A stretch of 64,000 nt of DNA from Zeimonas sediminis (GCF_023721795.1 NZ_JAMQYE010000001.1:868001-932000), one strand, 5' to 3'; positions 26,257 through 35,944 are shown, numbered from the stretch's first letter. The notes: a model not told the origin generated them from the sequence alone. Made by a program: numbers and translations.

Positions 26257-27972
26257 CTAGGAACCGGGGCTTGCCGCCCACTGCGCGAACGCTGCGAACA
26301 CGCCGACGAAGCTCTCTCCGGCCACCAGGCCCGCCGCGATCGCGACCGTGAAGCGGGCCGCAAGCGACGGTGCGACAGCGCGGAATGCCGCGGCTGCCAG
26401 CGCCCCCAGGGCCATCGTGAACGAGATCGAGGCCGGAATCACGAAGGCCAGCCCGATCGCGGTGGCGCTCGGCAACAGCCTCGCGAAGCGGGCCGGCGCC
26501 GCCGCCTCGAAGAATCCCGCGGCGCAACCGGCGGCGAGCGCGATCAGCATCGCGGCGCGAGCCGACTCGGGCACCGAGTCGATCCCGTGGGCCATCGCCT
26601 CGGCCACCGCCTTCCAGGTCGCGACCGCCGGCGCCGGCCACGCCTCGGTGAGCAGCATGGCCGCCGGGTCGGGAATCAGGGCCAGGTAGGCCGCGGCGCC
26701 CACCAGGCTGCCGGTCAGCACGCCCACGCACTGCGCGATCGCCTGCCGGAACGGCGAAGCGCCGATTCCCTGCCCGACGCGAAAGTCGTTCAACAGGTCG
26801 GCGCACTGCCCCGCCGCGCCGCCCGCGACGTTCGCGGTCATCAGGTTCGCGACCGCCTGCCCGGGCGCGGCCAGGCCGAAGCCGAGCTGGGACACCTTGC
26901 CGATCGCGCCGATCGGCGGGATGCCGGTGTCGCCCACCACGCGCGCCGCCACGACGGCCAGCATGACCGCGACCGGGATCGCCAGCGCCGCGATCCACGG
27001 GGCGATGCCGAAGAGCAGGACCTGCAGCGCGACGGCACAAACGGCCACCGCGATGAACGCCAGCGCGGGGGCTGGCGCCGACAGGCCCGCGCGCAGCGCC
27101 GCGGCCTGCCCGGTTCCCCGCGAGCGGCCGCGCCACAGCCCGACCGCGAAGCTGGCCAGCGTGGCGCCGACCATCAGGCTCACGCCCGGCCAGAGCAGCC
27201 ATTCGACCAGCGGGCCGAACAGCGAGCCGCCGTGCCCGGCCGGCACCGGCACGACGCTTCCGGCGATCCGCGGCGCGATCGCGCCCCAGGCCAGCAGCGC
27301 GCCGAGCAGCAGCGACAAGCCGACCCGAGGGCCGACGATCGCGCCGAAGCCCGCCAGCAGCCACGAGGGCTCGATCGCGAAGGTGAAGCGCGACAGGCTC
27401 TCGGCCGGCGCCCAGCGCGGCAAGGCGAGCACGAAGACGTCGAGTGCGCGCGTGGCCCCGGACAGCAGCGCCGCGGCGCCCAGCGCGGCGACCCGCCGGC
27501 TCGCCTCGGCGCCGCGCGCGAACACGTCCTCGAGCGTCTCGAGCGTGGCGACGCCCTCGGGAAAGCGCAGCGCGGAGGCGGGACCCAGCATCGCCGGCCG
27601 CAGATACCAGGCGATCCAGACCCCGAGCAGGCTGACCGTGGCGACCCAGGCCACCAGCGGCAGCGCGTCGAGCGTGCGGCCGGTGATCAGCGCATAGGCC
27701 GGGATCGGCGCCACGAGGCCGCCCGACACGATCGACGCTGCCGCCGAGGTGGTCGTCTGGCCGATGTTGCTCTCGAGCGCGTTCCAGTCGCGAAGCCCCA
27801 GCGCGCGGGCGAGCGGCCGCCAGACGGCCACGCCGATCAGCAGCGCGATGATCGACATGTTGAACGACCAGCCGATCTTCAGGCCCGAATAGACGTTGCA
27901 GGGCGCGAGCAGCGCGCCGAGGGCGACGCCGGTGAAGAGCGCGCGCCCGGTCAGTTCCGTGTTGCTGGACAT
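26257..27972 (-). CDS. OPT/YSL-family transporter
   Basis: 571-residue integral membrane protein of the oligopeptide transporter superfamily. It starts near FTGVALGALLAPCNVYSGLK, a family landmark, contains DTGIPPIGAIGKVSQLGFGL and about 14 hydrophobic segments. Substrates of bacterial OPT proteins include small peptides and metal complexes; none can be assigned here. A -10-like TAGACT (27987-27982) ends 10 nt before the ATG, so its leader would be nearly absent. Confidence 0.9.
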   Translation of the reverse strand: MSSNTELTGRALFTGVALGALLAPCNVYSGLKIGWSFNMSIIALLIGVAVWRPLARALGLRDWNALESNIGQTTTSAAASIVSGGLVAPIPAYALITGRTLDALPLVAWVATVSLLGVWIAWYLRPAMLGPASALRFPEGVATLETLEDVFARGAEASRRVAALGAAALLSGATRALDVFVLALPRWAPAESLSRFTFAIEPSWLLAGFGAIVGPRVGLSLLLGALLAWGAIAPRIAGSVVPVPAGHGGSLFGPLVEWLLWPGVSLMVGATLASFAVGLWRGRSRGTGQAAALRAGLSAPAPALAFIAVAVCAVALQVLLFGIAPWIAALAIPVAVMLAVVAARVVGDTGIPPIGAIGKVSQLGFGLAAPGQAVANLMTANVAGGAAGQCADLLNDFRVGQGIGASPFRQAIAQCVGVLTGSLVGAAAYLALIPDPAAMLLTEAWPAPAVATWKAVAEAMAHGIDSVPESARAAMLIALAAGCAAGFFEAAAPARFARLLPSATAIGLAFVIPASISFTMALGALAAAAFRAVAPSLAARFTVAIAAGLVAGESFVGVFAAFAQWAASPGS

Positions 27973-28069
27973 GCCCGACCGAGTCTAACCCCTGCGCGTC
28001 CGGCGCCCGGCGCCGGGCTCGGGCGCTCCCGGGATCGCCAGGCGGACGCCCGGCGATCGACCCGCCCCG

Positions 28070-29305
28070 TCAGTCGTCGATCGCCGCGTAGGCCAGCGCG
28101 CGGAACAGCTGGCGCAGGTATTCGCGCCGCCCCGGCGCCTGCGTGAGCAGGATCGCGATCATCCGCTCCCGGGGATCGACCCAGAAGGTGGTGCCGGCGA
28201 TGCCGCTCCAGTAGTACTGGCCCACCGAGCCCGGCGTGAACGCGATTCCCGGCTGCGTGCGCACCGCGAAGCCCAGCCCGAAGCCGTAGCCGGGCGGCAG
28301 CAGCGGCGAGTCGGCTGCGATCGGGCCGAGGTGGTCGGCGGTCATCAGCTCGACGGTCTTGCGGCTCACGAAGCGACGGTCGCCGGCCCGCCCGCCGTCG
28401 AGCAGCATCTGCAGGAAACGCAGGTAGTCGGCGGCGGTCGAAACCAGCCCGCCGCCGCCCATCTCGAGCGCCGGGCGCCGGCGCGCGTCGAGCAGGCGCA
28501 CCGACTCTCCGGTGTCCGGATCGACCGGGAACGGCTCGGCGATCCGGTGGTGGCGATCCGGCTCGGCGTGAAAACCGGTGTCGACCATGCCGAGCGGCCC
28601 GAGGATGCGCTCGCGCAGGAACTCGCCCAGCGGCACGCCGGCCACGATCTCGACGACGCGGCCGAGCACGTCGGTCGAGCGGCCGTAGCCCCAGCGCTCG
28701 CCGGGCGCGTTCAGCAGCGGCAGCGTCGCCAGCAAGTCGCAGAGCTCGGCGTTCGTGCGCCGCGGATCGCCCAGGCGGGCCTGCTGGTACGCGAGGTGGA
28801 CCGGCCCCTCGCCGAGGAACTCGTAGGTCAGTCCCGACGTGTGCCGAAGCAGGTCCTGGATCGTGACCGGCCTGGGCAGCGGCTCGAGACGCATGCCGCC
28901 GGCGGCGGCCGGGTCTTCGCGGCCGACCTTGAGCGAGGCGAAGGCGGGCAGATGGCGCTCGAGCGGATCGTCGAGCATCAGCCTGCCCTCCTCCATCAGC
29001 ATCATCACCGCCAGCGACACGATCGGCTTGGTCATCGAGTAGACGCGGAAGATCGCGTCGCGCGTCATCGGCGCGTCGGCGTCGGGCCGCAAGCGGCCGA
29101 AGGCCTCGAACCAGGCGACGCGGCCGTGCCGCGCCACCAGCGCCACCGCGCCGGGCAGCCGCCCGCGCGCGATCTCGGCCCGCAGCGCGTCGCCGGCCCG
29201 CGCCAGCGCGGCCGACGACATCCCCAGCGCCTCCGGCGGTTCGGCAGGCAGCAACTCGGGCGCCAGCAGCGCCGGCGTCGGCGCGGTCTCGGGTCGGTCG
29301 GACAT
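28070..29305 (-). CDS. Class C beta-lactamase-type serine hydrolase / esterase
   Basis: 411 residues of the beta-lactamase/D-Ala-D-Ala carboxypeptidase/esterase fold. The nucleophile is Ser in VYSMTKPIVS (SxxK, about residue 90), with HTSGLTYEF and RWGYGRSTDVLGRVVE as further family blocks. No signal peptide is evident, so it is probably a cytosolic esterase rather than an antibiotic-inactivating enzyme. It sits 31 nt downstream of the BenE gene on the same strand, so the two may be co-transcribed. Confidence 0.88.
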   Translation of the reverse strand: MSDRPETAPTPALLAPELLPAEPPEALGMSSAALARAGDALRAEIARGRLPGAVALVARHGRVAWFEAFGRLRPDADAPMTRDAIFRVYSMTKPIVSLAVMMLMEEGRLMLDDPLERHLPAFASLKVGREDPAAAGGMRLEPLPRPVTIQDLLRHTSGLTYEFLGEGPVHLAYQQARLGDPRRTNAELCDLLATLPLLNAPGERWGYGRSTDVLGRVVEIVAGVPLGEFLRERILGPLGMVDTGFHAEPDRHHRIAEPFPVDPDTGESVRLLDARRRPALEMGGGGLVSTAADYLRFLQMLLDGGRAGDRRFVSRKTVELMTADHLGPIAADSPLLPPGYGFGLGFAVRTQPGIAFTPGSVGQYYWSGIAGTTFWVDPRERMIAILLTQAPGRREYLRQLFRALAYAAIDD

Positions 29306-29336
29306 CGATGGATCCTCGTTCGAAGCGGCGCGGGCC

Positions 29337-30539
29337 TCAGGCCGCGCGCCGGCGGAAATTCAGCACCAGCAGCGCGAGCAGCCCGGCGACCAGGCCCCAG
29401 AACGCCGAGCCGATGCCCCACAGGGCGAGCCCCGAGGCAGTCACCAGGAAGGTGACCAGCGCCGGCTCGCGCTGGCGCTCGTCCGCGACCGCGGCGGCCA
29501 GGCCGTTGCCGATCGTGCCCAGCAGCGCGAGCCCGGCGATCGCCATGATCAGCTCCCTGGGGAACGCGGCGAACACCGCGGCCACCGTCGCGCCGAACAG
29601 GCCGATCAGCAGGTAGAAGCAGCCCGCGGCCACCGAGGCCACGTAGCGGCGCGACCGGTCCTCGTGCGCCTCGGGCCCCATGCAGATCGCCGCGGTGATC
29701 GCGGCAAGGTTCAGCGCGTAGGCGCCGAAGGGCGCGAGCAGCAGCGTGGCGATGCCGGTCCATCCGATCACCGGCGAGATCGGCACCGGGTAGCCGGAGG
29801 CCCGGATCACCGCCACGCCCGGCATGTTCTGCGAGGCCATCGTGACCACGTAGAGCGGCAGCGCGATGCCGACGACCGCCGCCAGCGACAGCGACGGCGT
29901 GGTCCAGACCGGCGTCGCCAGCTCCAGGCGCAGGCCTTCGGTGCGCAGGTCGCCGCCGAGCGCCGCCAGGCCCACGCCCACCGCCAGCGCGACCACGACC
30001 GCGTAGCGCGGCCACAGCCTGCGCGCGAGCAGCCAGCCGGCGAACATCGCGAAGACCAGGCCGAAGCGGGTCTGCATCGACGCGAAGGCCTCGATGCCGA
30101 AGCGCAGCAGCACGCCGGCCAGCATCGCCGACGCGATCCCGATCGGGATCCGGCTCATCGCCCGCTCGAACCAGCCCGAGAACCCGCTGGCCGCGATCAG
30201 CAGCGCGGACACGATGAACGCGCCGATCGCCTGCTCCAGCGGCACGCCGGCCGCGCCGGTGATCAGCATCGCGGCGCCCGGCGTGGACCAGGCGGTGACC
30301 ACCGGCATGCGCCAGCGCAGCGAGGGCACGATGCAGGTGAGCCCCATGCCGATGCCGAGCGCCCACATCCACGAGGCGACCTGCGCGTCGCTCGCTCCCA
30401 GCGCGCGCGCCGCCTCGAACACGATGACCGCCGAGCTGGTGAAGCCCACCAGCACGGTCACGAAACCGGCGACGACCGCCGGCACCGACAGGTCGCGAAG
30501 GAAGCTCGGAAGGGGACTGGCGGGCGGCGAGGCGCTCAA
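29337..30539 (-). CDS. benE: BenE-family benzoate/H+ symporter
   Basis: 400-residue membrane protein. It starts with a short Pro-rich stretch, then LSVPAVVAGFVTVLVGFTSS, and contains STPGAAMLITGAAG and ASGYPVPISPVIGWTGIATL, all as in BenE. It imports benzoate or related aromatic acids. No benzoate dioxygenase or CoA ligase genes are in the window. An aldehyde oxidoreductase able to produce benzoate is encoded about 18 kb away, but a connection is speculation. Confidence 0.88.
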   Translation of the reverse strand: MSASPPASPLPSFLRDLSVPAVVAGFVTVLVGFTSSAVIVFEAARALGASDAQVASWMWALGIGMGLTCIVPSLRWRMPVVTAWSTPGAAMLITGAAGVPLEQAIGAFIVSALLIAASGFSGWFERAMSRIPIGIASAMLAGVLLRFGIEAFASMQTRFGLVFAMFAGWLLARRLWPRYAVVVALAVGVGLAALGGDLRTEGLRLELATPVWTTPSLSLAAVVGIALPLYVVTMASQNMPGVAVIRASGYPVPISPVIGWTGIATLLLAPFGAYALNLAAITAAICMGPEAHEDRSRRYVASVAAGCFYLLIGLFGATVAAVFAAFPRELIMAIAGLALLGTIGNGLAAAVADERQREPALVTFLVTASGLALWGIGSAFWGLVAGLLALLVLNFRRRAA

Positions 30540-30565
30540 GGACGGCAGCCTGGGAACGATCGGGC

Positions 30566-30590
30566 AAAGAAGCGGCCCGCGCCGGGCCGC
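30566..30590 (-). terminator. Terminator after the pdxA2-like gene
   Basis: A perfect 8-bp GC stem (30583-30590 with 30572-30579, 3-nt loop) followed on the minus strand by UUCUUU, 34 nt past the stop codon of the PdxA-like gene and before BenE. Confidence 0.6.
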
Positions 30591-30624
30591 CGGAGAGCCC
30601 CGATGGTAACCGAGCCGCCCGGGC

Positions 30625-31608
30625 TCAGCCCGCCGTTCGGCCCGGTCCGTGCCGCGAAGCGGCCATCCGGACGTTGATCGCCAGCGCCTGGCGCAGCCCC
30701 TCGACGTTCGCGATCCCCTTGCCGACGATGTCGAAGGCGGTGCCGCTGGCGCAGGTGGTGAACGGCACCGGCAGGCCGCCCAGCACGGTCACGCCGGAGT
30801 CGAAGCCCATCAGCTTCATCGCGATCTGCCCCTGGTCGTGGTACATCGACACGACCGCGTCGTAGTCGCCGCGGCGCGCCGCCACGAATATCGTGTCGGC
30901 CGGCATCGGCCCGCGCGCATCGATCCCTTCGGCGCGCAGCGACGCCACGGCCGGGGCGATCAAGTCGATCTCCTCGCGGCCCATCGTGCCGCCGTCGCCG
31001 GCGTGCGGGTTGAGCGCCGCGACGCCTATCCGCGGGCTCGCGAGCCCGGCCTCGCGCAGGCTGCGATCGATGATGCGCACCGCGTCGCGCACGCCGTCGA
31101 TCGAGATCGATGCGGCCACATCCTTGAGCGGAATGTGCGAGGTGACCCGCGAGGTCCACAATGCGCCGGTCACGTTGAACTCGCAGACGAAGCCGCTCAC
31201 GTCGAGCAGGGACTGCAGCAGTCGCAGCTCGTCTTCGTGCTCCAGGCCGGCGAGCCGCATCGCGCCCTTGTTGAACGGCGCGAACACGATGCCGTCGACC
31301 CGCCCCTGCCGGACTGCCTCGGCGGCGGCGGCAAGGGAGTCGAGCACGTAGGCGCCGCAGGCGCGGCTCATGCTGCCGGGCTCCCAGCCGGCCTCGGGCA
31401 TCTTGACCTCGGCCAGCACGGGGATCCCGGGCAGCGCAACGCGCGCCACGGCGGCACCTTGCGCCAGCACGGCCGGATCGCCGATCAGCGCGAGGCGGGC
31501 CGACCCCGAAGCCTCCGAATCGGCAAGCAGCTTCGCAAGGAGTTCGGGGCCGATGCCGGCCGGATCGCCGGTCAGCAGCGCGATGCGCGGAAGCTCGGCG
31601 GCGATCAT
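30625..31608 (-). CDS. pdxA2: PdxA2-like 4-phospho-hydroxyacid dehydrogenase (4-hydroxythreonine-4-phosphate dehydrogenase family)
   Basis: 327 residues of the PdxA family. Motifs: LLTGDPAGIGPELLAK, the metal-binding NPHAGDGGTMGREEI, and MYHDQGQIAMKLMGF with GGLPVPFTTCASGTAFDI. The GQIAMKLMGF variant is, as I recall, closer to PdxA2 (4-phospho-D-threonate/erythronate dehydrogenase, decarboxylating) than to the vitamin B6 enzyme, which has a GLPVLKY-type sequence. Its ATG overlaps the stop of the Bug gene (ATGA), so the two are translationally coupled. The DUF1537 kinase usually paired with PdxA2 is not in the window. Confidence 0.85.
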   Translation of the reverse strand: MIAAELPRIALLTGDPAGIGPELLAKLLADSEASGSARLALIGDPAVLAQGAAVARVALPGIPVLAEVKMPEAGWEPGSMSRACGAYVLDSLAAAAEAVRQGRVDGIVFAPFNKGAMRLAGLEHEDELRLLQSLLDVSGFVCEFNVTGALWTSRVTSHIPLKDVAASISIDGVRDAVRIIDRSLREAGLASPRIGVAALNPHAGDGGTMGREEIDLIAPAVASLRAEGIDARGPMPADTIFVAARRGDYDAVVSMYHDQGQIAMKLMGFDSGVTVLGGLPVPFTTCASGTAFDIVGKGIANVEGLRQALAINVRMAASRHGPGRTAG

Positions 31609-32606
31609 TTCTCCACCTTCACGCCGGCGTCGCGGATCAGCTTGCCGAAGCGCTCGAACTCGGCGCGGTTGAACGCCGCGAACTGCTCGATGCCCAGGTT
31701 GCCGGGCTCGCCGCCCAGCGAGCGCAGCTTGGCGACGACATCGGGCCTTTGCATCGCGCGCTCGAACTCGGCCCTGAGCTTCGCCACGACCGGTTGCGGC
31801 GTGCCACCGGTGGCGAACAGCCCGTACCAGGTCGTCATCTCGACGCCCGGCAGGCCGGCCTCGGCCAGCGTCGGCACGTCGGGCAGTTCGGGGGAGCGCT
31901 GCGCGGACATCACCGCGAGCGGCTTGAGCTTGCCCGAGCGGATGTGAGGCATCGACGAGGAAGTCGTGTCGAACATCATCTGGACCTGCCCGCCGATCAG
32001 GTCGATGTGGGCCTGGCTGCTGCCCTTGTAGGGCACGTGCACCCCGCGCGTGCCGGCGGCGAGGTCGAAAGCCTCGCCCGCCAGGTGCTGGGTGCTGCCC
32101 ACGCCCGACGACGCGTAGCGGTAGCCGCCCGGGCTCTGCTTCATCAGCCCGACCAGGCCGCGAACGTCGCCGGCGGGCACCGACGGATTCACCAGCAGCA
32201 CGTTCGGCACGACGACGATCAGGCCGATCGGCTGCAGGCTCGCCAGCGGATCGTAGGCCAGCTTGAGCAGGTGCGGTGCGATCGCCTGGCCGGTGTTGGT
32301 GGCCACCAGCAGGGTGTGACCGTCGGCGGGCGCCTTGGCAGTCAGGTCGGCGGCGATCGTGTTGGACGCGCCGGGCCGGTTCTCGACGACGAAGCTCTGT
32401 TTCGTGGCCTCCGAGAACTTCTCGGCGAACATCCGGGCGATCACGTCGGTGCCGCCGCCGGCCGATGCGCCGACCATGATCTTCACCGGCTTGGCCGGCC
32501 AGTCCTGCGCGAGCGCCCCGGGAACGGCGATCGGGAGAAGGCCGGCCGCCACGGCGGTGGTTGCGAGCGCGCGGCCGATTCGCCTGCGGGCGTGGTCCAT
32601 GGGCAT
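31605..32606 (-). CDS. Bug-family periplasmic binding protein coupled to pdxA2
   Basis: 333 residues starting at the ATG at 32606 (AGGAG upstream). Signal peptide: ARRRIGRALATTAVAAGLLP through PGALAQ. Mature Bug motifs: KIMVGASAGGGTDVIARMFA, VVENRPGASNTIAADL, HVPYKGSSQAHIDLIGGQVQ. It very likely captures the substrate degraded with the PdxA2-like enzyme, a sugar acid or hydroxy acid by inference. A LysR regulator is divergent 135 bp upstream. No TctA/B genes are nearby. Confidence 0.93.
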   Translation of the reverse strand: MPMDHARRRIGRALATTAVAAGLLPIAVPGALAQDWPAKPVKIMVGASAGGGTDVIARMFAEKFSEATKQSFVVENRPGASNTIAADLTAKAPADGHTLLVATNTGQAIAPHLLKLAYDPLASLQPIGLIVVVPNVLLVNPSVPAGDVRGLVGLMKQSPGGYRYASSGVGSTQHLAGEAFDLAAGTRGVHVPYKGSSQAHIDLIGGQVQMMFDTTSSSMPHIRSGKLKPLAVMSAQRSPELPDVPTLAEAGLPGVEMTTWYGLFATGGTPQPVVAKLRAEFERAMQRPDVVAKLRSLGGEPGNLGIEQFAAFNRAEFERFGKLIRDAGVKVEK

Positions 32607-32741
32607 CGAGGTCTCCTGAATTTTCGGGGGCGTTTCCGCGAACGAGCTGTCGACGACCGACGCGGCTCCGAATCCTAGGACACCGTTCGTATAACCTCCA
32701 ATGATATGTTTTGATACCGTGAATACCTGAGGGAATATGCC
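32607..32741. promoter_or_regulatory. Divergent LysR-type control region
   Basis: This 135-bp gap is distinctly AT-rich in its centre (about 32686-32735). Toward the Bug gene there is TTGGAG (32701-32696), 18-nt spacer, TAGGAT (32677-32672). Between this and the LysR start are several ATAC/GTAT half-sites (for example the direct repeat ATAC-N5-ATAC at 32714-32726), plausible LysR binding sites. The exact operator is not proven. Confidence 0.5.
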
Positions 32742-33707
32742 TTGGACGCCCCCGCATCGCTGCCGCCGGACTGGAAGCTGCGCCGCCAGATCAGGATGAA
32801 TCACCTGCTGCTGCTGCAGGCGCTCGACGAGCACGGCAGCCTGCGCAGGGCGGCCGAGTCGCTGTCGGTCACGCAGCCGGCGGCCACCAAGCTGCTCGCG
32901 CAGCTCGAATCGCTGCTCGGGCTGGCGCTGTTCGAGCGGGGCTCGCGCGGCCTCACGCCCACCGAATACGGACGGATCATGATCCGCCATGCCCAGGCGG
33001 CGCTGGGCGAGATCTCGGCGGCGCGCGAGTCGCTGGCCCTGTCGGCGCTCGGGGCCCAAGGCAAGGTGGCGATCGGCGCGGTGGTCGGCTCGATCCCCAG
33101 CCTGACCGGTCCGGCGGTCGCCGACCTGCTCGGCCGCCATCCCCGGGTGGCGATCTCGGTGCTCGCCGAGACCAGCGCGACCCTGGTCCCGATGCTGCTG
33201 CGCGGCGAGCTCGACTTCGTCGTCGGCCAGATCCCGCCGGGGGTCGACGCGGACCGGCTCGAGTTCGAGGTGCTCGGACCCGAGCCGATCGACGTGGTGG
33301 CCCGCCCGGGTCACCCGCTCGCTTCGGTTCGCCGGCTCACCCTGCGCCGGCTGGCCGACCTGCCATGGATCCTGCCGCCGCCCGGAAGCCCGTTGCGGAT
33401 CCGGATCGACTCGGCCTTCAGGGCCGCGGGGCTGGACGCGCCGAGGCGCGTCGTCGAATCCGCCTCCACGCTTCTGGCAGTCACCGTGGCGCGCGAGACC
33501 GACATGCTCGCCGCGCTCTCGCGCGACGTGGCGAGGCACTACGCGGCATCGGGCTTCGTCGAAGTGCTGCCATTCCGGATGCGCGACGACGCCGGCACGC
33601 TGGGCATCGTCAGCCGGCGCCGCGCGCGATCGACGGCCGCGGCGGCGCTGCTGGTCGACGCGCTGCGCGCTCGCGCGCGGCGGGCCCCCGCGGCTTTCGG
33701 GCGCTGA
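32742..33707 (+). CDS. LysR-family transcriptional regulator
   Basis: 321 residues. The winged helix-turn-helix is at the N terminus: LDEHGSLRRAAESLSVTQPA and ATKLLAQLESLLGLALFERG. An inducer-binding domain follows. No ATG is in frame; the TTG at 32742 has GAGGGA 7 nt upstream and gives the expected length. Divergent from the Bug-pdxA2 pair, so it probably activates that operon in response to the transported acid. Confidence 0.9.
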   Translation: MDAPASLPPDWKLRRQIRMNHLLLLQALDEHGSLRRAAESLSVTQPAATKLLAQLESLLGLALFERGSRGLTPTEYGRIMIRHAQAALGEISAARESLALSALGAQGKVAIGAVVGSIPSLTGPAVADLLGRHPRVAISVLAETSATLVPMLLRGELDFVVGQIPPGVDADRLEFEVLGPEPIDVVARPGHPLASVRRLTLRRLADLPWILPPPGSPLRIRIDSAFRAAGLDAPRRVVESASTLLAVTVARETDMLAALSRDVARHYAASGFVEVLPFRMRDDAGTLGIVSRRRARSTAAAALLVDALRARARRAPAAFGR

Positions 33708-33772
33708 GACCAGCGGGGTTCCGCCGGAGCCCGCCGGAGCGGCTGGGCCCGCCCGGGGGCCCGCTGGGCCGA

Positions 33773-35119
33773 TCAGGCCTGCTGGACCTCCTCGAGCCCT
33801 TTGGCCAGCCAGACCGCCAGCGCGGCCATCGCCGCGAACACCAGCAGCACCGCGATCTCGCCGACGGCCTGGGCGAGCAGGCCGAAGACACCGGCGCCCA
33901 GCGTCAGCACGCCAGTGATCGTGTTCGACAGCGCGGTGTAGGCGGCCCGCCGCGACTGGCCGGCCATGTCGACCACGTGGGTGGTGCGGCCGAGCCGGAC
34001 GCCCTGCTCGGCGATCGCCAGCGCGAAGACCAGCGCGGGCAGCGCCAGCGGCGACGCGACGTCCAGGCCGATCGGCCGGCCCAGCCCGGCGCCCACTGCG
34101 GCCGAGGCCAGCAGCGCAACGGTGCCGATCAGCCCGGCGGAGACGATCACGCGCCGGCTGGACACGTCGGACAGCCTGCCCCACACGTAGCTGCTCGCGA
34201 TGGCCGCGAGCGCCGACGCGATCACGAAGGCGCCGAGCCCGACCGCCTGCGCGCCGATGTTCCGCGCTTCCATCGCCACCAGGAACGGCGGCGCAAGCGT
34301 GGTGGCGAGCAACAGGCAGCGGATCGTGACGAAGCGCGCCAGTTGCGGATCGTCGCGAAGCAGCCCGAACTGCGCCACCGCGACCGCGAGCGGATTGCCG
34401 CCGCCCTCGGTGGCCCCGGGCGCCTCGGCCAGCGACGCGAACAGCAGCGCGCCGCCGATCCACAGCAGCCCCGCGACGAACAAGGCGCCGGCGATGACCC
34501 CGACCGAGCGCTCGAGTAGGCCGGTGCCGAGCAGCACGCCGAAGCCGAGCAGCAGGATCGCCGACGCGGTGCCGGCCGTGCCGGTGACCGTGCCCCGGGT
34601 GGACTTGGACACCGTCTTGCCGAGCACGTCCTTGTGCGCGATCGAGCAGGCACTGCGGGCGAGCGCCAGCGCGGCCAGCAGCGCGAGCATCGTCCAGCCG
34701 GCAGCCGCGCCTTCGAGCAGCAGCGCGGCGAGCCCCACGCCGATCGCGGCGATGCCCTGCACGACGCTGCCGATCGCCCACACCCGCTTGCGGATCGGCA
34801 GCGCGCGGATCGACGCCGCGATCACCAGCTGCGGCAGCAGTGCGCCGGCCTCGCGGATCGGCACCAGCAGGCCGGTCATGAAGGCCGGCGCGCCGACCGC
34901 GCCGAGAAGCCAGGCCAGCACCAGCTTCGGGTCGGCGAGGCCGTCGGCGGTCTTGGTGGCGGCCAGGCTCGCGACATGCGTCAGGAAGTTGCGCGGCTGC
35001 TCGCGGCAGGCCGCGTCGGGGATGTCCCGGCACACCCGGCCCTGGTCCTCGCCGGTCAGGATTTCGTAGACGCGCTGGTGAGTGTCGATCTGCGGCGTGG
35101 CGTCGGGCTCGGGTGGCAA
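33773..35119 (-). CDS. Major facilitator superfamily transporter
   Basis: 448 residues: a cytosolic N-terminal stretch of about 55 residues containing three Cys (CRDIPDAACREQPRNF), then about 12 hydrophobic segments with an MFS-like cytosolic loop YVWGRLSDVSSRRVIV. LVPIREAGALLPQLVIA is the other recognisable block. The substrate is unknown. It converges with the LysR gene; a GC-rich 65-bp gap with short repeats separates them. Confidence 0.8.
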   Translation of the reverse strand: MPPEPDATPQIDTHQRVYEILTGEDQGRVCRDIPDAACREQPRNFLTHVASLAATKTADGLADPKLVLAWLLGAVGAPAFMTGLLVPIREAGALLPQLVIAASIRALPIRKRVWAIGSVVQGIAAIGVGLAALLLEGAAAGWTMLALLAALALARSACSIAHKDVLGKTVSKSTRGTVTGTAGTASAILLLGFGVLLGTGLLERSVGVIAGALFVAGLLWIGGALLFASLAEAPGATEGGGNPLAVAVAQFGLLRDDPQLARFVTIRCLLLATTLAPPFLVAMEARNIGAQAVGLGAFVIASALAAIASSYVWGRLSDVSSRRVIVSAGLIGTVALLASAAVGAGLGRPIGLDVASPLALPALVFALAIAEQGVRLGRTTHVVDMAGQSRRAAYTALSNTITGVLTLGAGVFGLLAQAVGEIAVLLVFAAMAALAVWLAKGLEEVQQA

Positions 35120-35166
35120 GCGGCTTCTCCGTTGGATTCGGCTTTCCGGCTCGACGGGCGGATCGC

Positions 35167-35790
35167 TCAGCGCTGCGCCAGCGCCAGCCGCGCGGCGAGC
35201 GCCGCGAAGACCGTGCCCGCCGCGAGGTTGAGCAGCCTGCGCGTGGCGCGCGACCGCTTCAGCAGCCCGCCCAGCGAGCCTGCGAACCAGGCGACCGCCC
35301 CGAACACCAGCAGGGTCGCGACGATGAACACCGCGCCCAGCAGCGCGATCTGCCCCGCCAGCGCGCCGCGCGCGGGGTCGGCGAACTGCGGCAGGAAGGC
35401 CAGGAAGAAGATCGAGACCTTCGGGTTGGTCAGGTTCATCAGCACGCCGCGGCGGTACAGGGCCCAGCCTTCGAGCGCCGGCGCCGCCGCTTCGGCCGGG
35501 GCATCGACCGGCGCCCGGAAGGCCTGCCAGGCCAGCCAGAGCAGGTAGAGCGCACCGGCGATCTTCAGCGCCTGGAAGGCGAGCTCCGAGGCTGCGAACA
35601 CCGCGGCCAGGCCCGCGGCGACCGCTGCCGTGTGGACCAGCAGGCCGGTGCAGAGCCCCAACACGACGCGCATGCCAGCCGGGCGTCCGTGCATCGCCGA
35701 CTGCATCATCACGAACAGGTTGTCCGGACCGGGCGAAAGCCCGAGCAGCACGGACGCCAGGAAGAAGGCGGACAGGTTCTCGACGGACAT
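35167..35790 (-). CDS. LysE/RhtB-family amino acid exporter
   Basis: 207 residues from the ATG at 35790. SVLLGLSPGPDNLFVMMQSA and GVLMNLTNPKVSIFFLAFLP are the two family signatures, with six hydrophobic segments. It exports amino acids such as lysine, threonine or homoserine lactone analogues. It lies 47 nt downstream of the MFS gene... in reading order it precedes nothing on its own strand for 35 kb upstream, and is divergent from the dehydrogenase gene at 35945. The start at 35790 excludes 22 codons that are not family-like. Confidence 0.9.
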   Translation of the reverse strand: MSVENLSAFFLASVLLGLSPGPDNLFVMMQSAMHGRPAGMRVVLGLCTGLLVHTAAVAAGLAAVFAASELAFQALKIAGALYLLWLAWQAFRAPVDAPAEAAAPALEGWALYRRGVLMNLTNPKVSIFFLAFLPQFADPARGALAGQIALLGAVFIVATLLVFGAVAWFAGSLGGLLKRSRATRRLLNLAAGTVFAALAARLALAQR

Positions 35791-35944
35791 GGGATGGAGG
35801 CTGGCGCGCGGATCCCGATTATCGCCGGAAGCGGACCCGCGCCAGCCGGCCGGCATTCCGGGTGGCGTTAAAGTGCGTGCTTCACGTGCCCCCTTGCCGG
35901 GCGGCGCGGCCAGTCGAGCGCAGACGAATCGGAGGAACCGGAAG

